Positions 31,819 through 41,321 are shown, counted from the first letter of the stretch. The stretch is 64,000 nucleotides of DNA from Variovorax ginsengisoli (GCF_030486595.1 NZ_JAUJZH010000017.1:1-64000); one strand, 5' to 3'. Made by a program: numbers and translations. The notes: generated from the letters alone by a model not told the origin.

Positions 31819-34092
31819 TCAGCGCAGCCGACGGCGGGCGCGCAATTGAAGACTGAGATAGGCCGCCACGGCGCCGATGAAGGCCAGCGCCACCACCGCC
31901 GCCGCCAGCAGCAGCGGGCTGCGCGACAGGGTCCACTGCAGCCACATCACCGGCGGCAGCCGGCCGACGTAGTAGGTGCCCCCGGCCAGCAGGCTGCTGA
32001 CCTGGGTGCCGCGCACGAAGGCGGTGCTGCCCTGGATGTCGCGCACCAGGCTCGGGCTCATCAGTGCGTTCAGCAGCGCCGGCTGCGAGGCCGCGGTGGC
32101 GACCACCGCCACCACGCTGCGCTCCTTCTGCAACGGCGACTCGAAGCCGGCCAGCACGGCATCGGTGCCGTCCTCGGCCACGGTCATCCGGGTCGTGGCG
32201 GGAAGGTCCTCGCGCTGGCGGGTGCCGGTGATCAGGTCGAGCGTGTCGTCGATCCAGCTGCCCAGGTGGAACTGCTTGGCTTCCGGGGTCCGCTTGAGCG
32301 GCATCCGGTCGGCCCATTGGGTGAAGAGCGGCTGGCTCTGCAGGCTGCCGAGGACCAGCAGGTCCTTCTGGGCCCACTGCGAGACATTGGCCGCCCGCCC
32401 GAGCGTGAGCCTGAGCGCCGGATAACCGGTGGCGTTGCCCAGGTGGCCGAGCAAGGCCAGGTAGGTCTCGACGTCGCTGGTCTCGGGCTGGTCGGGCAGC
32501 ACGACGACGGTGTCCGCCAGGTCGGCCAGGCGAGAGAACGGAAAGCCGCTGTTGGCGTAGGCCGCGAGTTCGGGCATGGCGATGTAGTGCGGCAGCCGCG
32601 AGACGTCGATGGTCGAGGCCGGGTCGATGTTGCCGCGCACGTTGTCGAGCAGCGGCTTGCAGTCGCTTGCCTGCGGCTCGAAGTAGTAGTGCATGCGAAG
32701 CTGGCTGCGCGAGCCCACCAGCAGCGGCGACAGGCTGAGGCTCTTGCTCTGCGACACGGTGCCGTCGGTCAGCAGCGGCAGCAGGAACTGGTTCCACCAG
32801 TGTTCGCCGGCCGGGTTGGCCGCCCGCAGCGGCAGCGAGGCGACGAAGCTCTCGTTCAGGCTCAGGTTGAGGGTCGACTGGTCGGCCCGCACGCGCGGCG
32901 TGTAGTTGAAGCGCAGGTCGAGCGGGTAGCCGCGGCTGCGCCAGGTGAACAGGTCGGGCGCCGGCTGCAGGTTGACCTTGACCACGTCGGGCGCATAGCC
33001 CGCGACCGAGAAGTCGGCCACTGGCGCGAGTTCGCCGAGCCTCACCGGCCGGTCGTTGGCAAGCCAGCGCGGCGAGTCGTAGGGCCGGCGCGCCGGCGGT
33101 TCCTGGAAGTTGCTGACCGTCGCCGTGCCGCCGGTGAAGACCCGGCTGTTGACCGCGAGCGCCGCGGCCGCGGTGCGCAGTTCGGCGGGATTGCGGCCCA
33201 GCACCAGCAGCAGCTTGTGCGTGGCGTCGCGCGGGTGGTCGACCACGCTGAGGGTCGGGCCCTGGATCGGCGGCAGGCTAAGGCCGTCGATGGTGGTCTC
33301 GGGCGTCGCGAACACGACGGCATGGGCGGCCGGGAGTTCGCCGTTGCTGACCGGGAACACCGTGCCGCGGTAGCCGGCGAGACCGCCGAACCAGGACGAG
33401 ACGATGCCTGCGGCTTCGAGGGTCGGCGTGCCGGCGGCATTGCCGAACACGAAGGGGATGCTGGCGCGGCGGACGTCGCGGCGGTCGAAGAAGGGCTGCG
33501 GCAGGGTGCCGAGGTCGGCCGCCACCTTGAGCGGCACGACATTGAGGCGCAGCGTGCTGGAGGCGTCCACCGTGGCCCACAGGCTGCTGTGCACCGGATC
33601 TTCGCACTCGCGCGTGTAGTGGCCGACCAGTTCGATGTTGATGCGGTTGAAGTCGGTGATCAGCCGCCGGTCGATCGGGATCTCGGCGCTCTGGGGCTTG
33701 CCGGCTTCGCCGCGGACCACCGGCAGCGTGGTCACCAGCACGTCGTTGACGCTGACCTTGATGTGGGACAGCTCCGGGATCAGCGCCGGCGAATAGGCAT
33801 AGTTGAGCTTGAGCGCCGCGCTGGTGACCAGCTCGTCGGCCCGGACGCTGAACGGGATGCCGACCGTGCCGCTGATGCCGCGCAGGTTGATCGCGTAGTC
33901 GACGCCGAGCTGGGTCAGCGTCAGTTCGCGTGTCGTGCCCGCAGGGGGTGCCGGTTGCGTGATGGCGGGCTGGCCGGGCGCTGCGGGCGCGGTGGCCGCG
34001 GGCTTGCCCTGCGCCAGCGCCGACCCGCCGGCCCAGGCCAGCAAGGCCAGGGCGATCGCGCCGGCCTGTTTCCGATGAAGCGCCGATGTCAC
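31819..34092 (-). CDS. bcsB: cellulose synthase periplasmic subunit BcsB
   Basis: 757-residue cyclic di-GMP-associated partner of BcsA. Signal peptide at the N-terminus, an Ala/Pro-rich spacer, alternating carbohydrate-binding and flavodoxin-like domains across the periplasmic part, and one C-terminal transmembrane helix (LLLAAAVVALAFIGAVAAYLSL) that docks on BcsA. The start is GTG 34092, overlapping the bcsA TGA as GTGA, with AAAGGA upstream. Length and topology agree with the family. Confidence 0.93.
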   Translation of the reverse strand: MTSALHRKQAGAIALALLAWAGGSALAQGKPAATAPAAPGQPAITQPAPPAGTTRELTLTQLGVDYAINLRGISGTVGIPFSVRADELVTSAALKLNYAYSPALIPELSHIKVSVNDVLVTTLPVVRGEAGKPQSAEIPIDRRLITDFNRINIELVGHYTRECEDPVHSSLWATVDASSTLRLNVVPLKVAADLGTLPQPFFDRRDVRRASIPFVFGNAAGTPTLEAAGIVSSWFGGLAGYRGTVFPVSNGELPAAHAVVFATPETTIDGLSLPPIQGPTLSVVDHPRDATHKLLLVLGRNPAELRTAAAALAVNSRVFTGGTATVSNFQEPPARRPYDSPRWLANDRPVRLGELAPVADFSVAGYAPDVVKVNLQPAPDLFTWRSRGYPLDLRFNYTPRVRADQSTLNLSLNESFVASLPLRAANPAGEHWWNQFLLPLLTDGTVSQSKSLSLSPLLVGSRSQLRMHYYFEPQASDCKPLLDNVRGNIDPASTIDVSRLPHYIAMPELAAYANSGFPFSRLADLADTVVVLPDQPETSDVETYLALLGHLGNATGYPALRLTLGRAANVSQWAQKDLLVLGSLQSQPLFTQWADRMPLKRTPEAKQFHLGSWIDDTLDLITGTRQREDLPATTRMTVAEDGTDAVLAGFESPLQKERSVVAVVATAASQPALLNALMSPSLVRDIQGSTAFVRGTQVSSLLAGGTYYVGRLPPVMWLQWTLSRSPLLLAAAVVALAFIGAVAAYLSLQLRARRRLR

Positions 34093-36245
34093 GTAGGTTC
34101 CTTTGCGTTGGCGGGGCGTGGCGCGGCCGGGGCCGGGCGCAATTTGCGGCCGGCGGCGCGCGCGTAGTGGCCGAACATGTCGCGGAAGCCGACCAGGCTG
34201 ATGCGCGCGATGTGGCCGATCACGCGGTGGGCGGGCACCCGCGGGTGGTTGCCCCAGCGCGCGGCCCAGATGTCGGCGCGGGCGGTGGTGCACTGGACCA
34301 GCGCGCGCTCCTGCGCGAAGTCGAGCGCGGTGAACTGCAGGCCCAGGCGCTTGCCGCGGTTGAAGCGCACCGTCGCCGGAAAGCGGTATTCGGTCTCGCC
34401 GCGGTAGAGCGCCACCTCCAGCGGCGCCTCCTGCGCGAGCGCGATTTCCGTCGGCAGCTCGAGGCCCAGCCCGCCGCTGGAGAAATCGAAGGTGTTGCAG
34501 CGCATCGAATGGCCGTCCGCGAAATGCAGCGTGGCCGGCACGTTGAGCGTCACGCGGTGGGCGCCGCGCACCTGGCGCGACTCGTTGGCCGCCGCCACGC
34601 AGGCGCCCAGGATCATCAGGTTGTAGGCGGTCCAGGCCAGGTTGAGCCAGACGGTCGCGATGTTGTCGGCGTCGACCCAGGTCAGGCGCCAGAGGCCGGC
34701 CGCCACGCCGAGGAAGTTGAGCGCCAGCAGGAACAGGCTGGCCTTGGCGATCTCGGTGTCGAAGTACTGCTCCTGGATCAGGCCGCCCTTGGCCGTCACG
34801 TTGAAGCTGCCGAGCTTGGGGTTGATCAGCGCCACCAGCGTCGGGCGGAAGATGTACCAGGCCAGCACCGCCTCGTAGACCTCGTTCCAGAACAGGTAGC
34901 GGAAGCGCCCCTGGATGCGGCTGTTGGTCAGGTTGGCGTGGAACAGGTGCGGCAGCGCATAGGCGAAGATCATCGGCGCCGAGGCGTGGATCACGCTGGC
35001 GCCGAACAGCAGGTAGGCCAGCGGTGCCGTGAGGTAGATGATGCGCGGCAGCCCGTACAGGAAGTGCAGCATCGCGTTGATGTAGCAAAGGCGCTGGGCC
35101 CAGCTCAGGCCGCGCCCGAAGAGCGGGTTGTCGACCCGGAAGATCTGCGTCATGCCGCGGGCCCACCGGATGCGCTGGCCGACATGGCCGGACAGGCTCT
35201 CGGTCGCCAGGCCGGCCGCCTGCGGCAGCGCCAGGTAGGCCGTGTTGTAGCCCCGGCGATGGATCTTGAGCGCCGTGTGGGCGTCTTCGGTCACGGTCTC
35301 GACCGCGATGCCGCCGACCTCCTCGCAGATCGTGCGGCGCAGCACCGCGCAGGAACCGCAGAAGAAGGTCGCGTTCCAGAGGTCGTTGCCGTCCTGGATC
35401 AGGCCGTAGAACAGCTCGCCCTCGTTCGGCACGGTGCCGAAGGTGTCGAGGTTCTTCTCGAACGGATCGGCCGAGAAGAAATAGTGCGGCGTCTGCACCA
35501 TGCCGAGCTTCGGATCGCGGCCGAACCAGCCCATGGCGATCTGCAGGAAGGAGCGCGTCGGCGTGTGGTCGCAGTCGAAGATGGCGATGAATTCGCCGCT
35601 GGTGTTCTTGAGCGCCGCGTTGATGTTGCCGGCCTTGGCATGGCGGTTGTTGTCGCGCGTGACGTGGTGCACGCCGACGCCCTCGCAGAACACCCGGAAC
35701 TCCTCGCGCCGGCCGTCGTCGAGCACGTAGATGTTGATCTTGTCCGGTGGCCAGTCGATCGACTGGGCCGCCAGCACGGTCGGCCGGACCACCGACAGCG
35801 GCTCGTTGTAGGTCGGGATGAAGACGTCGACCGTCGGCCAGTCGCGCGGGTCGTCCGGCAGCGGATGCGGCTTGCGCTCCAGCGGCCAGGCGGTCTGGAT
35901 GTAGCCCAGCAACAGCACCACGAAGGCATAGATCTCGGCCATCAGGAGCCCGCTGCCCAGCACCAGGTCGAGCAGGTTGTCCATGTACATGGTCTCGGTG
36001 ATGCGCCAGTACATGTAGCGCGACGAGACGATGACCGACAGGAAGATCATCACGAGCGTCGGGATCCGGCCCGGGAAGCGGTTCAGCACCAGCGCGGCGA
36101 TGAAGATCGCGACCGACAGCGTGAGCTGCTGGTGCAAGGTCAGAGGCGTGATGACGATCATCGGCAGCACGACCAGCGTGATGGCCCAGGCGACGATGCG
36201 GGGCAGCCGATGGCTCGGGGGAGGCGGCGCGGCGGGGGTGGTCAT
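34089..36245 (-). CDS. bcsA: cellulose synthase catalytic subunit BcsA
   Basis: 718-residue inner-membrane GT2 glycosyltransferase that polymerises UDP-glucose and moves the chain out. Conserved sites: DD at 176-177, DCD at 224-226, TED at 319-321 and QRIRW at 357-361. The C-terminal PilZ domain is present, with RGAHR near residue 560 and DFSSGG after it, so c-di-GMP activation is expected. Several membrane helices flank the catalytic domain. ATG 36245 overlaps the bcsQ stop by 4 bases. Confidence 0.95.
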   Translation of the reverse strand: MTTPAAPPPPSHRLPRIVAWAITLVVLPMIVITPLTLHQQLTLSVAIFIAALVLNRFPGRIPTLVMIFLSVIVSSRYMYWRITETMYMDNLLDLVLGSGLLMAEIYAFVVLLLGYIQTAWPLERKPHPLPDDPRDWPTVDVFIPTYNEPLSVVRPTVLAAQSIDWPPDKINIYVLDDGRREEFRVFCEGVGVHHVTRDNNRHAKAGNINAALKNTSGEFIAIFDCDHTPTRSFLQIAMGWFGRDPKLGMVQTPHYFFSADPFEKNLDTFGTVPNEGELFYGLIQDGNDLWNATFFCGSCAVLRRTICEEVGGIAVETVTEDAHTALKIHRRGYNTAYLALPQAAGLATESLSGHVGQRIRWARGMTQIFRVDNPLFGRGLSWAQRLCYINAMLHFLYGLPRIIYLTAPLAYLLFGASVIHASAPMIFAYALPHLFHANLTNSRIQGRFRYLFWNEVYEAVLAWYIFRPTLVALINPKLGSFNVTAKGGLIQEQYFDTEIAKASLFLLALNFLGVAAGLWRLTWVDADNIATVWLNLAWTAYNLMILGACVAAANESRQVRGAHRVTLNVPATLHFADGHSMRCNTFDFSSGGLGLELPTEIALAQEAPLEVALYRGETEYRFPATVRFNRGKRLGLQFTALDFAQERALVQCTTARADIWAARWGNHPRVPAHRVIGHIARISLVGFRDMFGHYARAAGRKLRPAPAAPRPANAKEPT

Positions 36246-37033
36246 GGTCGGCGGATCTCTGCGGGGTGCGCCGGCGGCGCGAGACGTCGGAGGACCTGGC
36301 GCGCGCACTGGACGAAGTCGTCCGCGGCCTGGCTGAAGGGTGCGTAGCGGCGCACGTCGGTGGCGCTGGCCAGCGCCTCGCACACGGCCTGGTCCTGGTG
36401 GACCACGCCGAGCAGCCGGTCGCCGAGTTCGTGGCGAAGCGCCTGCAGCACGTCGCGATTGAGGCGCTTGCCGGCATCGACCTGGTTGACGAGGCAGACG
36501 CTGGCGATGAAGTCGGGGCGGCCGCGGCAGTACTTGTCGACCATGCGGTCGACCAGCGGCAGCGTGGCGAAGGAACCGGCGTCGGGCAGCACGGTCACCA
36601 CGCCGAGCTGGGCGACGCGCAGCGCCTGCTGCAGGTAGACCGACGGCCCCGGCGGCGTATCGAGCAGCACCACGGTTTCGGGCGGAAGCCGGAAGCGCGC
36701 CAGCGTGTCGGCGAGCCAGCCCGGATGGTCGGCCAGCTGGCGTTCGAGGTCGATCTGGTGTTCGTCGTCGATCGCGCCGAAAGGCAGCAGCACCACGCCG
36801 CCACGGCCCGACTGCATCGCCTGGGCCCAGTTCGCGCGCCCGGCCAGCACGCCGGCCAGGCCGCACTCGCAGGCCGTGCGATCGAGGGCCAGGTGGAAGC
36901 GCAGTGCGTTCTGGGGATCGAGGTCGATGGCGAGGACGGATCGGCCCGCGTCCGCCAGTGAGGTGCCGAGGTTGGCCGCCACCGTCGTCTTGCCGACGCC
37001 GCCCTTGGCACCGATGACCGCGACCACGGGCAT
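36242..37033 (-). CDS. bcsQ: ParA/MinD-like cellulose protein BcsQ
   Basis: 263-residue P-loop ATPase: deviant Walker A GAKGGVGKTT, DLDPQN for switch I and LLDTPPGPS as Walker B. BcsQ proteins localise cellulose synthesis at the cell pole or assist complex assembly. The start chosen is ATG 37033, two bases after the upstream TGA; an in-frame ATG at 37054 would add seven residues. Neither has a clear ribosome binding site, so translational coupling is likely. Fourth-last steps of the operon follow directly (bcsA). Confidence 0.88.
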   Translation of the reverse strand: MPVVAVIGAKGGVGKTTVAANLGTSLADAGRSVLAIDLDPQNALRFHLALDRTACECGLAGVLAGRANWAQAMQSGRGGVVLLPFGAIDDEHQIDLERQLADHPGWLADTLARFRLPPETVVLLDTPPGPSVYLQQALRVAQLGVVTVLPDAGSFATLPLVDRMVDKYCRGRPDFIASVCLVNQVDAGKRLNRDVLQALRHELGDRLLGVVHQDQAVCEALASATDVRRYAPFSQAADDFVQCARQVLRRLAPPAHPAEIRRP

Positions 37034-37035
37034 CG

Positions 37036-37428
37036 TCAGGAGGGCTTGCGCCATCGGGACATGAGCCCGTGGCCGCCTTCGGGGGCAGGTTGGGACTGGC
37101 CGGCCAGCCGGGCGAAAAGGAGGTCGAGCTCGCGCGGCGTGCCGGTCGGCGATGCTGCTACGGCGCTGGGCGCCGGGGCCCATGGCGTCGACACCGGTGC
37201 GGGTGCCGGTGCTGCTGCCGCGGCCGCAGGCTCCGGGGCGGCGGCAGGGAGGGCCGGCGCCGCGATGGCCGCTGCCTGTGCTGCCGGCGACCCCGGGATC
37301 AACGTCCACGCGCCCTGGGGCTGGCCGACCTCGGGTGCCGGCTCGAATTCCTTGTAGCCCTTGGCGTCGCCGCCGAACTTGCGGAACAGCCCGGCCACGT
37401 CCTCGGCTTCACGATCGTCCTTGCTCAT
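37036..37428 (-). CDS. BcsP/BcsR-like cellulose biosynthesis protein
   Basis: 130 residues with a short conserved N-terminus (EDVAGLFRKFGGDAKGYKEF) that resembles the BcsR domain, followed by a long Pro/Ala low-complexity region and a basic C-terminal tail. In betaproteobacterial operons a Pro-rich protein of this build is called BcsP. Its start overlaps the bcsD stop by 4 bases and its stop lies two bases before bcsQ. The family call rests on that N-terminal motif and on position. Confidence 0.7.
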   Translation of the reverse strand: MSKDDREAEDVAGLFRKFGGDAKGYKEFEPAPEVGQPQGAWTLIPGSPAAQAAAIAAPALPAAAPEPAAAAAAPAPAPVSTPWAPAPSAVAASPTGTPRELDLLFARLAGQSQPAPEGGHGLMSRWRKPS

Positions 37429-37898
37429 CGCTGGAACCTGCCCAGCCGCAGCATGACCTGCGGCGATCCGTCCGTTGGCGCGGCTTCGGCCTGCACCCGC
37501 AGCTCCGGGGGTGTGCCCTGCGCCGCGAACCAGGTCTGGTAGGCGCCCTCGAAGAAGCCGCTCGCCCAGTCATCGGTGTCGGGCCCGAAGGCCATCGCCA
37601 GCGGGCTGCAGGCGTGCACGATGCGCAGGTGGTCGGCCTGTTCTTGCAGTGTGGCGAAGCCCCAGTCGATCGCCTCCCAGCGGGCGTTGAAACCGTTGCG
37701 CAGCTGCTCGACGGTGTCGCAGCGCTCGACCGGGAGCGCCAGCGCGATGCGCTCGCCGATCCGGCGGAACAGCTGGCGGATGTCTTCAGGCGGCAGGCCG
37801 GCGCTCAGTTCGGCGGCGAACGCCCGGTTGAATTCCATCCATTGGGCGGAGCATGTACGGCGTTCGTAGTAGCTGAGAAGGGCGTCTTTATCTGTCAT
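37425..37898 (-). CDS. bcsD: cellulose synthase subunit BcsD
   Basis: 157-residue cytoplasmic subunit, the length of the Komagataeibacter BcsD (about 156) that forms octamers arranging glucan chains. The pattern YYERRTCSAQWMEFNRAFAAE, the RIGERIALALPVERCDTVEQL helix and the FNARWEAIDWGFATLQE motif fit the family. It is the first gene of the seven-gene leftward operon, with an 83-base spacer to the diguanylate cyclase gene containing a likely operator. Presence of bcsD with bcsQ marks a class I-type operon. Confidence 0.85.
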   Translation of the reverse strand: MTDKDALLSYYERRTCSAQWMEFNRAFAAELSAGLPPEDIRQLFRRIGERIALALPVERCDTVEQLRNGFNARWEAIDWGFATLQEQADHLRIVHACSPLAMAFGPDTDDWASGFFEGAYQTWFAAQGTPPELRVQAEAAPTDGSPQVMLRLGRFQR

Positions 37899-37913
37899 GG
37901 GCAGCGGCTTCGA

Positions 37914-37941
37914 TTGTCACGGCGCTGCAGCGGATTGACAA
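37914..37941. promoter_or_regulatory. inverted repeat upstream of the bcs operon
   Basis: TTGTCA (37914-37919) and TGACAA (37936-37941) form perfect inverted arms 16 bases apart, with an inner palindrome CGCTGCAGCG (37923-37932). It lies 16 bases upstream of the bcsD start in the only spacer of the operon. A FleQ-like or other regulator site is possible; the half sites contain GTCA/TGAC. Confidence 0.5.
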
Positions 37942-37981
37942 CAAAGCGGTGCCCGGCTGTCGTGTGGATGCGATTCAGGGT

Positions 37982-38992
37982 TCAGTGGCCGACGACGCGG
38001 TTGCGTCCACCGCACTTGGCTTGGTACAGGCGGGCGTCGGCGGCCGCGATGAGCAGGTCCGGCGAAGCGTCGGGCGGCGCGACCATGGTGGCGCTGCCGA
38101 TGCTGACAGTGACCGAGGTGGGCTCCGGCGCCTTGTGGGGCAGGGTCGTGCGCTCGACCTCCCGCCGCAGCGTCTCGGCGATGGCGCCGGCCTGCGCGGC
38201 CGTGACGCCCGGCAGCACCATGGCGAATTCCTCGCCACCGAAGCGAGCGGGCAGGCAGGCCGGGTCCGGCTGGGCCTTGCGGATCGCCTCGGCCACGCAC
38301 TTCAGCGCGTCGTCGCCCGCCAGGTGGCCGAAGCGGTCGTTGTAGTTCTTGAAATAGTCGACGTCGATCATTAACAGCGACAGCGGCGAACCCTGGCTTT
38401 GCGAAGTGGCCCACGCGCGTGCCAGGTGGTCGTTGAACGAGCGCCGGTTCGGCAGTCCCGTGAGACCGTCGGAGTTGGTCAGCCGCTGCAGCTCGAGGTT
38501 GCTGAGCAGCAGCTTCTGCTGGCTCAGGCGCAGGGCCCGGTAGGCGTTGTCGCGCTCGACCAGGGCCATGTAGGCGCGCGAGTGGTAGCGAATCCGGGCG
38601 ATCAGTTCGATCGGCTCCGGCAGCTTGACGACGTAGTCGTTGGCGCCGATGGCGAAGGCCGATCGCTTCATCTCCGGCTCGTCGTTGGAGGACAGCACGA
38701 TGATCGGAATGTCGCGGGTCTCGGGCATCGAGCGGTAGGCCAGCACCAGGTCGAGGCCGTTGGCCTCGGGCATGACCAGGTCCTGGAGGATCACGGTGGG
38801 GCGCACCTCGCGCGCCCGGGCCACGGCCTCGGTGGCGTGGGTGCAGACCTGGACCTCGATCGCGGGGTCGACCGCGAGCATCTTGCGCACCATCATCGCG
38901 ATCACCGGCTGGTCGTCGACCAGAAGCACGGTGACCGTATCCTGCGCGCCATCGTCCGGATCTTCGGCGCGCGTATTCCCGGGCATACTCAT
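37982..38992 (-). CDS. response regulator diguanylate cyclase
   Basis: 336-residue protein with an N-terminal receiver domain (phosphoacceptor D71 in LQDLVMPEANG, K123) and a C-terminal GGDEF domain with GGEEF at 252-256, the WspR arrangement. It should make c-di-GMP when phosphorylated. No RxxD product-inhibition site is seen before GGEEF. It is upstream of the bcs operon on the same strand and divergent from a hybrid kinase that may phosphorylate it. Confidence 0.93.
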   Translation of the reverse strand: MSMPGNTRAEDPDDGAQDTVTVLLVDDQPVIAMMVRKMLAVDPAIEVQVCTHATEAVARAREVRPTVILQDLVMPEANGLDLVLAYRSMPETRDIPIIVLSSNDEPEMKRSAFAIGANDYVVKLPEPIELIARIRYHSRAYMALVERDNAYRALRLSQQKLLLSNLELQRLTNSDGLTGLPNRRSFNDHLARAWATSQSQGSPLSLLMIDVDYFKNYNDRFGHLAGDDALKCVAEAIRKAQPDPACLPARFGGEEFAMVLPGVTAAQAGAIAETLRREVERTTLPHKAPEPTSVTVSIGSATMVAPPDASPDLLIAAADARLYQAKCGGRNRVVGH

Positions 38993-39156
38993 CGGACGAT
39001 GAACGCCACGGCGAGCCGGGCGCCGGTGGGCTGGATGGTGATCGTCGGATGTGCCATGGAGACCTGGAACAGTTTCAGCAAGACGCGGGGTCGCCCGCAA
39101 GGCGGCCCGCGTCCATTATCAGGGCTCGCCCCCATGTCCCGACAAAGGCCCCGTGG

Positions 39157-41304
39157 ATGGCAGCAGACGAGATGACACAGCCCGACGCGCAGGAAGCGCT
39201 GGCGCGCCTCGAAGCCTCGCAGCAGCGCCAGCTCGAGCTGGTCCGGCGCGTGGTGGCGCTCACGGCCGAGCGCGACAAGCTCGCGGCCCGCGTGCGCGAG
39301 CAGGACCAGGAGCTCGACGCCTCGCACAAGGTGCTGGTGGCCGCCAAGCGCCACCTGATGGTGGCCGAGGCGGCCCGGGTGGCGCAGTGGGAGTGGGACC
39401 TGGCGGGCGGCCGGGTGCTGCTCGGACGCCGCTGGGACCGGATGATCGGCGAAGAGGTCGAGGACCGCCGCTGGGAGTTGAGCGCCCTGGAGGCCCGGGT
39501 CCACCCGGACGACCTGCCGCTGGTCCGCCAGGCCCTCAAGGATGCGCTCAGCGGCAAGGCCGACCGCTACATCGCCGAGCACCGGGTCTCGACCGCCAAC
39601 GGCTGGATCTGGATCGAGAGCGTCGGCATGGTCACCGAGCGCGATGCCGCGGGCGCCCCCTTGCGCCTGACCGGCTTCAACACCGACATCACGGCGCGGC
39701 GCACGATGCATGCCGAGATCGAGCAGGCCCGGGCCCAGGCCGAGGCCAGCAACCGGGCCAAGAGCGAGTTTCTCGCCAACATGAGCCACGAGGTTCGCAC
39801 GCCGCTCAATGCCGTGATGGGGCTGACCCGGCTGCTGCACCAGTCGCCGCTGAACGATGAACAGCGCCAGCACCTGGAACTGATCGACAACTCCGCCACC
39901 TCGCTGCTGGCACTGCTCAACGACGTGCTCGACCTGTCGAAGATCGAGGCCGGCAAGCTGGTGTTCGAGCAGGTGCGCTTCGACGTCGGCCGCTGGGTGC
40001 GCGAGGCGGTGGCGCTGCACCGGCCGGCGGCGGCCAAGAAAGGCCTGAAGGTCGAGCTCGAGATCGCCGAGGACGTGCCGTGGAAGGTGGCGGGGGACCC
40101 GGGGCGGCTGCGCCAAGTGATCTCCAACCTGGTGTCGAACGCGGTGAAGTTCACCGACTTCGGCCGCATCTCGGTGACCGCGCGGCTGGCGCCCAACCAG
40201 AGCGAGCTGCGGCGCGACCAGCTGCGCCTGCTGTTCACGGTGCGCGACACCGGCATCGGGGTCGCGCAAGACAAGCAGGCGCACATCTTCGAAGCCTTCA
40301 CGCAGGCCGATGCATCGATCACGCGGCGCTATGGCGGCACCGGGCTCGGCCTGGCCATCTGCGCGCGGCTGGTGTCGATGATGGGCGGTTCGCTGAACCT
40401 GCTGAGCCGGCCGGGCGAGGGCAGCACCTTCCGCTTCACGGCGGTGTTCGAGCAGGCGGCCGACGAGATGAGCGTGCTGACCGAACCGGCCCCGCTCGAG
40501 GCCATGAGCCTGCAGGGCCTGCACGTGCTGGTGGCCGAAGACCATGCGGTCAACGAACTGCTGATGCGCAAGCTGCTGACGCAGATGGGCTGCACCTTCC
40601 ACGTGGCGCGCAACGGCGAGGAGGCGGTGCGCTGCTGGCGGGAGCGCCGCTTCGACCTGGTGCTGATGGATGTCCAGATGCCGGTGCTGAGCGGCCTCGA
40701 CGCCGTGGCGCAGATCCGCGCCGTGGAAGCCGCCGAGCCGCGGCGCGGGCACACGCCTGTCGTGGCGCTGACCGCGCATGCGATGGCCGGCGACCGCGAA
40801 CGCTGCCTGGCCGCCGGCATGGATTCCTATGTATCGAAACCGGTGTCGCCGGCGCTGCTGGCCCAGGCGATCCAGGAGGCCCGCGCGGCGCGCCGCGAAC
40901 CGGGGGACGAGTGGGACCCCGGGCAGTTGGGCATCGAGGACCTCTTCAAGCCCGAGGCCGCGATGGCGCCGCCGGTCGACATGCGGCAACTGGTGCGCAC
41001 GCTCGGCGGCGACCTGGTGGTGGTGCGCGAGATCGCGGTCGCGATGCGCAGCGACATGGCGGTGCGGCGCGAGGCGATCGCCGCGGCGCTCAGGGACGGC
41101 AACGCCACCGCCGGCCAGGAGCAGGTGCACGCGCTCAAGGGGGCGCTGGCCAGCATCGGCGCGCACCAGGCGGCACGGCAGGCCAAGAACGTCGAGAACG
41201 CGTGGCGCCAGGGCGACTGGGACACCGTGCGCGCCGCGGCCGAACTGCTGGAGCGCGAGGTGGAGCGGGTCGACGCGGCGCTCGAGGAAGTGGTCGACGG
41301 TTGA
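39157..41304 (+). CDS. hybrid sensor histidine kinase (PAS, HisKA, ATPase, receiver, Hpt)
   Basis: 715-residue soluble kinase. In order: N-terminal coiled coil (about 10-65), PAS domain with PAC (about 70-180), HisKA with H211 (NMSHEVRTPLNAVMG), ATPase domain with NLVSNAVKFTD and GGTGLGLAI, receiver with D505 (VLMDVQMPVLSG), and a C-terminal Hpt domain with H658 (VHALKGALASIG). No transmembrane helix, so the signal is cytoplasmic. It is divergent from the REC-GGDEF gene, a likely phosphorelay target. ATG 39157 has AAAGG upstream; ATG 39172 is an alternative. Confidence 0.93.
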   Translation: MAADEMTQPDAQEALARLEASQQRQLELVRRVVALTAERDKLAARVREQDQELDASHKVLVAAKRHLMVAEAARVAQWEWDLAGGRVLLGRRWDRMIGEEVEDRRWELSALEARVHPDDLPLVRQALKDALSGKADRYIAEHRVSTANGWIWIESVGMVTERDAAGAPLRLTGFNTDITARRTMHAEIEQARAQAEASNRAKSEFLANMSHEVRTPLNAVMGLTRLLHQSPLNDEQRQHLELIDNSATSLLALLNDVLDLSKIEAGKLVFEQVRFDVGRWVREAVALHRPAAAKKGLKVELEIAEDVPWKVAGDPGRLRQVISNLVSNAVKFTDFGRISVTARLAPNQSELRRDQLRLLFTVRDTGIGVAQDKQAHIFEAFTQADASITRRYGGTGLGLAICARLVSMMGGSLNLLSRPGEGSTFRFTAVFEQAADEMSVLTEPAPLEAMSLQGLHVLVAEDHAVNELLMRKLLTQMGCTFHVARNGEEAVRCWRERRFDLVLMDVQMPVLSGLDAVAQIRAVEAAEPRRGHTPVVALTAHAMAGDRERCLAAGMDSYVSKPVSPALLAQAIQEARAARREPGDEWDPGQLGIEDLFKPEAAMAPPVDMRQLVRTLGGDLVVVREIAVAMRSDMAVRREAIAAALRDGNATAGQEQVHALKGALASIGAHQAARQAKNVENAWRQGDWDTVRAAAELLEREVERVDAALEEVVDG

Positions 41305-41321
41305 GCGTTTGAGCGCGACGG

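Noticed and set aside
25550..34167. Long rightward frames opposite the bcs operon
   Set aside because: Antisense to bcsC, bcsZ and bcsB, which have clear domains and coupled starts; codon position bias supports the bcs strand.
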